A stretch of DNA of 36,147 nucleotides from JAAYCB01 sp012744395 (lineage in GTDB: Bacteria > Planctomycetota > Planctomycetia > Pirellulales > Thermoguttaceae): assembly GCA_028703175.1 (NCBI GenBank), contig JAQVNJ010000056.1, forward strand, positions 1-36,147, in the 5' to 3' direction. The stretch's first letter is position 1. Every line of letters begins with the position of its first letter. The notes under the pieces are model-generated. The model did no database searches. It was not told the origin of the DNA and saw only the letters and a program-made list of their open reading frames with translations. Below are positions 32,882 through 36,147 of the stretch, piece after piece. The translations under genes and the position numbers were made by a program.

Positions 32882-33712
32882 TTACTCCCTGCCGACTTCC
32901 CAGTGAACGAAGCGGACGACCTTCAGGCCGCCGGCCGCAGCGGTCTTGCCAACCGTCTGCTTGTCGTCCTTAACGAATGGTTGTTCGTTCAGGCAGCGCT
33001 CCGCGTAGAAGTTCCGCAGCCGCCCCTCCACCATCTTGTCGATGATCTTCTCCGGCTTGCCCTCCTTGCGGGCCGCTTCGGCGAGAATCTCCCGCTCCTT
33101 GCTGACCAGTTCCGGGTCGAGTTCCTCGATCGACACGACAAGCGGTCGCATCGCTGCCACGTGCATGCAAATGTCCTTGGCCAACTCGGCGTTGTCTCCT
33201 TCGACCTCCAGGAGAACGCCGACGCCGCCGTTGTGGTGCACATAGCCGCCGCAAGGGGCGTCGATGCGGATCATCCGTCTCAGGCGGAATACCTCGCGAA
33301 TCCGGTTGTTCAGGTCGTCGAATACCTGCCGCAGGGTGGTCGACGGGTCCGACGGCGACCGCTGGTCGAGCAGGGCATCGGCGCTGGCGGCGCCGGGGCC
33401 GGTGGCCAGTTGCCGCGCCAAATCGTTCGCCAAGGCGACGAACTGTTCGTTGTTCGCCACCGGGGCCGACTCGCACAACAGCTCGATCATCGCGCCCACC
33501 GGCGCGTCCATGTCCGTGTAGATCGCCAGGCGGCCGGTCGAGGTCTCGCGGTCCGCGCGCTTGTCCATCGTCTTCTTGCCCGCCTTGCGGAGCAGATCGA
33601 TCGCCGTCTGCTCGTCGCCGTTGGCCTCCTGGAGGGCCTTCTTGCAGTCCATCATCGGCAAGCCGGTACGCTCGCGCAACGACTTGACGGCCGCCGCACT
33701 GATATCCGCCAT
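32882..33712 (-). CDS. tsf: Translation elongation factor Ts
   Basis: The nucleotide-exchange factor for EF-Tu. It has 276 aa. The N-terminal UBA-like domain reads 'VKSLRERTGLPMMDCKKALQ' and 'ANGDEQTAIDLLRKAGKK'. The core has 'GYVHHNGGVGVLLEVEGDNA', 'ICMHVAAMRP' and 'DKMVEGRLRNFYAERCLNEQ', then 'PFVKDDKQTVGK'. A central segment (about 112-145, 'PSDPSTTLRQVFDDLNNRIR') is longer than in E. coli. It lies between rpsB and pyrH, as in most bacteria. Confidence 0.97.
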   Translation of the reverse strand: MADISAAAVKSLRERTGLPMMDCKKALQEANGDEQTAIDLLRKAGKKTMDKRADRETSTGRLAIYTDMDAPVGAMIELLCESAPVANNEQFVALANDLARQLATGPGAASADALLDQRSPSDPSTTLRQVFDDLNNRIREVFRLRRMIRIDAPCGGYVHHNGGVGVLLEVEGDNAELAKDICMHVAAMRPLVVSIEELDPELVSKEREILAEAARKEGKPEKIIDKMVEGRLRNFYAERCLNEQPFVKDDKQTVGKTAAAGGLKVVRFVHWEVGRE

Positions 33713-33767
33713 CGGTGAGTCTCCTCAATTCGTCTCGTTGTGTCGTGTGGTTTTCGGCTGGCGCTGT

Positions 33768-34505
33768 CTAGACCGCCGCGGGCTCGCTCGCACCCTCGTT
33801 CTCTTCCTGCTTCAAGTGGCCGGCCGCCGCCTTGGCCGACACCACGGCGTCAGCCAGAAAAGTCGCGATCAGCTCGATCGAGCGGATGCTGTCGTCGTTG
33901 CCCGGAATGGGGAGGTCCACCTCATCCGGATCGCAGTTGGTGTCGATCAGAGCGATCGTCGTGATGCCCAACTTCTGCGCTTCGCGGATGGCGTTCTTTT
34001 CCTTTTTCGGATCGATGACAACGAGGCATTCCGGCAACCGGTTCAGATTGCGGATGCCATTCAAGTTGCGGTACATCTTGCGGTATTCGCGGTTCAACGC
34101 GGACTGCATCTTTTTCGAGTAGGTCGCCAGCTCGTCGCCCGCGCGCAGGGCCTCCAACTCCTCCAGGCGGCCAAGTCGGCTGCGGATCGTGCGGAAGTTG
34201 GTCAGGGTGCCGCCAAGCCAGCGATCGCTGACAAACGGCATGCCGCAGCGCAGCGCCTGCTGCTCGATCGTCTCCGACGCTTGCCGCTTGGTCCCCACGA
34301 ACAGCACCAGGCTGCCGGCCTCGACCAGGCTTTGAATGTATTTCTTCGCCCGCAAGAGCCCGCGGATCGTCTCCCGAACGTCGATCACGTGGATCAGATT
34401 CCGGCGACCATAGATATAAGGTCGCATCTTCGGATTCCAGCGGCTCGCGCGGTGTCCGAAATGAACGCCCGCCTCGATTAGTTGCTTGACCAGAACGGTT
34501 GACAC
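33768..34505 (-). CDS. rpsB: 30S ribosomal protein S2
   Basis: A small-subunit protein at the mRNA exit side, needed for S1 binding. It has 245 aa. 'LIEAGVHFGHRASRWNPKMR', 'PYIYGRRNLIHVIDVRET', 'VGTKRQASETIEQQA', 'SDRWLGGTLTNFRTIRSRL' and 'DLPIPGNDDSIRSIELIATF' are all conserved. The GTG at 34505 (GAGGAG about 9 nt upstream) gives the usual N-terminus. A GTG at 34529 would place that ribosome site inside the gene. It is the first gene of the operon. Confidence 0.97.
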   Translation of the reverse strand: MSTVLVKQLIEAGVHFGHRASRWNPKMRPYIYGRRNLIHVIDVRETIRGLLRAKKYIQSLVEAGSLVLFVGTKRQASETIEQQALRCGMPFVSDRWLGGTLTNFRTIRSRLGRLEELEALRAGDELATYSKKMQSALNREYRKMYRNLNGIRNLNRLPECLVVIDPKKEKNAIREAQKLGITTIALIDTNCDPDEVDLPIPGNDDSIRSIELIATFLADAVVSAKAAAGHLKQEENEGASEPAAV

Positions 34506-34625
34506 GGGGCAAGTCTCCTCAGAAGGCACACCGGCTCTTGCCCCCCAATAGTGAGGGACATGCCCCCTGCGAGGCGGGCGTCCGGCGTTCGTCTTGTGTT
34601 TCGGTCCGTAATCAAGTTCAGATGC

Positions 34626-34646
34626 CGCGCTGGACCGTTCAGCGCG
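34626..34646 (-). promoter_or_regulatory. Hairpin at the 5' end of the rpsB leader
   Basis: CGCGCTG and CAGCGCG form a perfect 7-bp stem around a 7-nt loop, a few bases past the predicted start of the ~145-nt rpsB leader. S2 autoregulates through leader RNA in several bacteria; equivalence here is inference. Confidence 0.4.
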
Positions 34647-34657
34647 ACAAGTGGTCC

Positions 34658-34686
34658 ATGCTAACAGGTTCTCGGGGGGTGGTCAA
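34658..34686 (-). promoter_or_regulatory. Promoter of rpsB-tsf-pyrH-frr
   Basis: On the minus strand, TTGACC (34686-34681), a 17-nt spacer and TAGCAT (34663-34658). The predicted start is near 34651. Confidence 0.65.
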
Positions 34687-34744
34687 TTGTGTCCTTTCAG
34701 GGGATGCCTTGCGGTCGTTCACCCCGCCGTCTCCCAAGAACGCA

Positions 34745-34781
34745 AAAGCGGCACTTACACAATCGTCGCAAGTGCCGCTTT
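34745..34781 (-). terminator. Terminator-like hairpin downstream of tRNA-Gln
   Basis: A 12-bp perfect stem (AAAGCGGCACTT, 34745-34756, with AAGTGCCGCTTT, 34770-34781) has a 13-nt loop. On the minus strand it ends in a short U-run (TTTT). It lies 18 nt after the tRNA and before the rpsB promoter. Confidence 0.75.
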
Positions 34782-34799
34782 CCGGTTGACTTAGGAAAG

Positions 34800-34871
34800 C
34801 TACCCGGCAAGGACTCGAACCTTGAACGAGGGAACCAAAATCCCTTGTGTTGCCAATTACACCACCGGGTA
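34800..34871 (-). tRNA. tRNA-Gln (anticodon TTG)
   Basis: A 72-nt cloverleaf on the minus strand: acceptor TACCCGG/CCGGGTA with discriminator G, D arm GTGT..ACAC, anticodon arm AGGGA-TTTTGGT-TCCCT with TTG at 34838-34836, and T arm CAAGG-TTCGAGT-CCTTG. The 3' CCA is not encoded. Confidence 0.94.
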
Positions 34872-34922
34872 ACGCCGGCGCGCCGAACCGGTCGAGCCAA
34901 GTCCAGCATGCACAACCTCTGT

Positions 34923-34951
34923 ACTGTATTGCGTTGATCCAATTTCGGCAA
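34923..34951 (-). promoter_or_regulatory. Candidate promoter of tRNA-Gln
   Basis: On the minus strand, TTGCCG (34951-34946), a 17-nt spacer and TACAGT (34928-34923), giving a leader of about 45 nt before the tRNA. Confidence 0.45.
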
Positions 34952-35580
34952 GTGGACCGTCCAGCTCCTGTTTTCGCCGACGGTCGATTTCCAGAAGGGG
35001 GAGTCCAACGCGACTGTTGAACATCCAACCCCGACGGATCGCCGTCACCCGCGTCTCTCGACTCGCCGAGGTCCCAATCCGTCGCCGTTCAAACGGTTCG
35101 CGGAGCCACCACCGAGTGTCGCGGCACCTTCGGTTGAAGCCGATCTTGAATTGCGCAGAACACACAAACCGCAACAACCTCCGAGGCTACCCAGCCGACC
35201 CCAACTGCCGGTTGCGCAAACGTCACACCTGGCAAAGACAGCCAGAGCTGGCCGGTTTTCTCCTCGGGCAGCTATTTCTTGTACCGCTACAGCCAAATCA
35301 ACACGATATGTTTAACCAAGCTGCCAAGATTTCTTCCGCAGCCGCAGTTTTTCCAGGGGTAGAATTTTGTGCTTTTGCCCCGATTTGACGGCAATACGCA
35401 GGCCGTGAGGCTTGTGCCGTGCCGTCTAAACCAGTTGTGGCACACCCGATGCGTGAGCAGAGTGGGGGTTTTCGGAGTTGTGGTTAATGTGCGTCGACTG
35501 GAGTGTCCGAATATTGTAAAGGCGGTCTATCCGCCCAACCAGGCCCAGAATGAGTTGTGTGTCCTTGAAGGAGGCATGGG
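34952..35580. other. Gene-poor stretch ahead of the YTV-repeat gene
   Basis: No convincing gene on either strand; the open frames are short, without family features. The 3' part must contain the promoter of the YTV gene, and AAGGAGG (35567-35573) is its ribosome site. Confidence 0.5.
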
Positions 35581-36147
35581 ATGAGAAGATTCCTAGGGGT
35601 GCCCGTGGTCGCCTTGCTCCTGGCGGCAATCACGGCAAGCTCAGCCGACGCCGGTTATTGCGGCGCGGCGAGATATTGGCGGTGTAGAGCCACCGGCTGC
35701 CAGGACTATGTGTCCTGCAAGCAGCAGTGCTCGACCGTCATGAAGACGTGCCGGGAGGTCGTCTACGAGAAGCAGCAATATACGTGCTACAAGACGTGCT
35801 ACGAGCGGATCGTTGAGCCCAAGACGATCAACTACACGAAGATGGTCGCCGAGACCTGTTACCGCCAGGTCGAGTACACGGTCTCGAAGCCGGTTTGGGA
35901 AACCTGCAAGAAAACCGTCCAGTACACGGTCTGCAAGCCGGTCTGGGAGACCTGTACGAAGGATATCTGCTACACGGTCTCGAAGCCGGTCTGGGAGACC
36001 CGCGAGCGAACCTACACCGTCTGTAAACCAGTCTGGGAAACCCGCGCGCGGACCTATACCGTCTGTAAGCCGGTCTGGGAAACCTGCACGAAGGAGATTC
36101 CCTACACGGTCTCGAAGCCAGTCTGGGAAACCCGCGAGCGGACCTAT
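35581..36147 (+). CDS. Exported Cys-rich YTV-repeat protein, N-terminal part (runs off right edge)
   Basis: The 189 visible codons start at an ATG with AAGGAGG 7 nt upstream. MRRFLGVPVVALLLAAITAS and the following 'SADA' form a signal peptide, cleaved about residue 24. Residues 25-98 are rich in Cys and Tyr ('YWRCRATGCQDYVSCKQQC', 'YTCYKTCYERIVEPKT'). From 99 on the protein is a chain of YTVxKPVWET units. Such YTV proteins are known from planctomycetes, where they are exported and thought to contribute to the proteinaceous, disulfide-linked cell wall; the role for this one is inferred. The last visible codon is in frame at the window end, so the total length is unknown. Confidence 0.9.
   Translation, partial: MRRFLGVPVVALLLAAITASSADAGYCGAARYWRCRATGCQDYVSCKQQCSTVMKTCREVVYEKQQYTCYKTCYERIVEPKTINYTKMVAETCYRQVEYTVSKPVWETCKKTVQYTVCKPVWETCTKDICYTVSKPVWETRERTYTVCKPVWETRARTYTVCKPVWETCTKEIPYTVSKPVWETRERTY
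35875..36147 (+). repeat. YTV tandem repeat array
   Basis: Six units begin at residues 99, 115, 131, 145, 159 and 175, with lengths 16, 16, 14, 14, 16 and 14 aa. A seventh begins at 189. Each starts YTV(S/C)KPVWET followed by a variable tail such as CTKDIC, RERT or RART. From the second unit the order 16-14-14 makes a 44-aa (132-bp) higher-order repeat. Confidence 0.9.

Overview
The window is GC-rich bacterial DNA and reads as chromosome of a planctomycete, probably near the Pirellulales. That placement is inference. It rests on the YTV-repeat secreted protein at the right edge (a family described from Pirellula/Rhodopirellula-type genomes), on tandem thioredoxin-like plus CAP and DUF11-lipoprotein architectures, and on dispersed palindromes reading CGTTCCCAAGC..GC.TGGGAACGAGG. 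No prophage, transposase gene, CRISPR array or rRNA operon is visible.

Left part (1-5100): a minus-strand heavy-metal efflux operon. In transcription order it holds a truncated ECF sigma-factor fragment, a 49-residue peptide with 8 cysteines, a CusB-type adaptor with two metal-binding HMBD motifs and two DUF3347-like domains, and a CusA-type RND pump cut by the window edge. Junctions are 2 nt, 0 nt and a 4-nt overlap, so the small peptide looks like a real operon member. Next come tRNA-Leu(GAG) with a good intrinsic terminator and a GAF/SpoIIE-type serine phosphatase.

7265-11840: the complete EF-P beta-lysylation set. EpmB (radical SAM lysine 2,3-aminomutase) is divergent from EF-P (Lys34 present) and EpmA. 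The plus-strand run continues with an unknown 76-residue protein and AroB. A convergent TPR protein closes the block.

12150-18430: RsfS, an AbrB-like/PIN toxin-antitoxin pair with a promoter and a 9-bp inverted-repeat operator candidate, ArgS with a helical insertion, a collapsed HicBA remnant, and convergent UvrA. ArgS therefore lies between one intact and one dead toxin-antitoxin locus.

18870-31400: a long UbiD-family decarboxylase; a 158-aa protein of unknown family; a 613-aa exported protein divergent from an exported Trx-Trx-CAP protein; a membrane-anchored protein; a tandem ~160-bp MITE-like repeat; a standalone LigD-type 3'-phosphoesterase domain; a DUF11 lipoprotein; RsmD with an unusual CPPY motif; and an exported cyclophilin with an N-terminal helical region.

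31500-36147: the classic translation operon rpsB-tsf-pyrH-frr on the minus strand with a good sigma70-like promoter and a leader hairpin, then tRNA-Gln(TTG) with terminator and candidate promoter. A ~650-bp gene-poor stretch leads to the start of the Cys-rich YTV-repeat protein, which runs off the right end.
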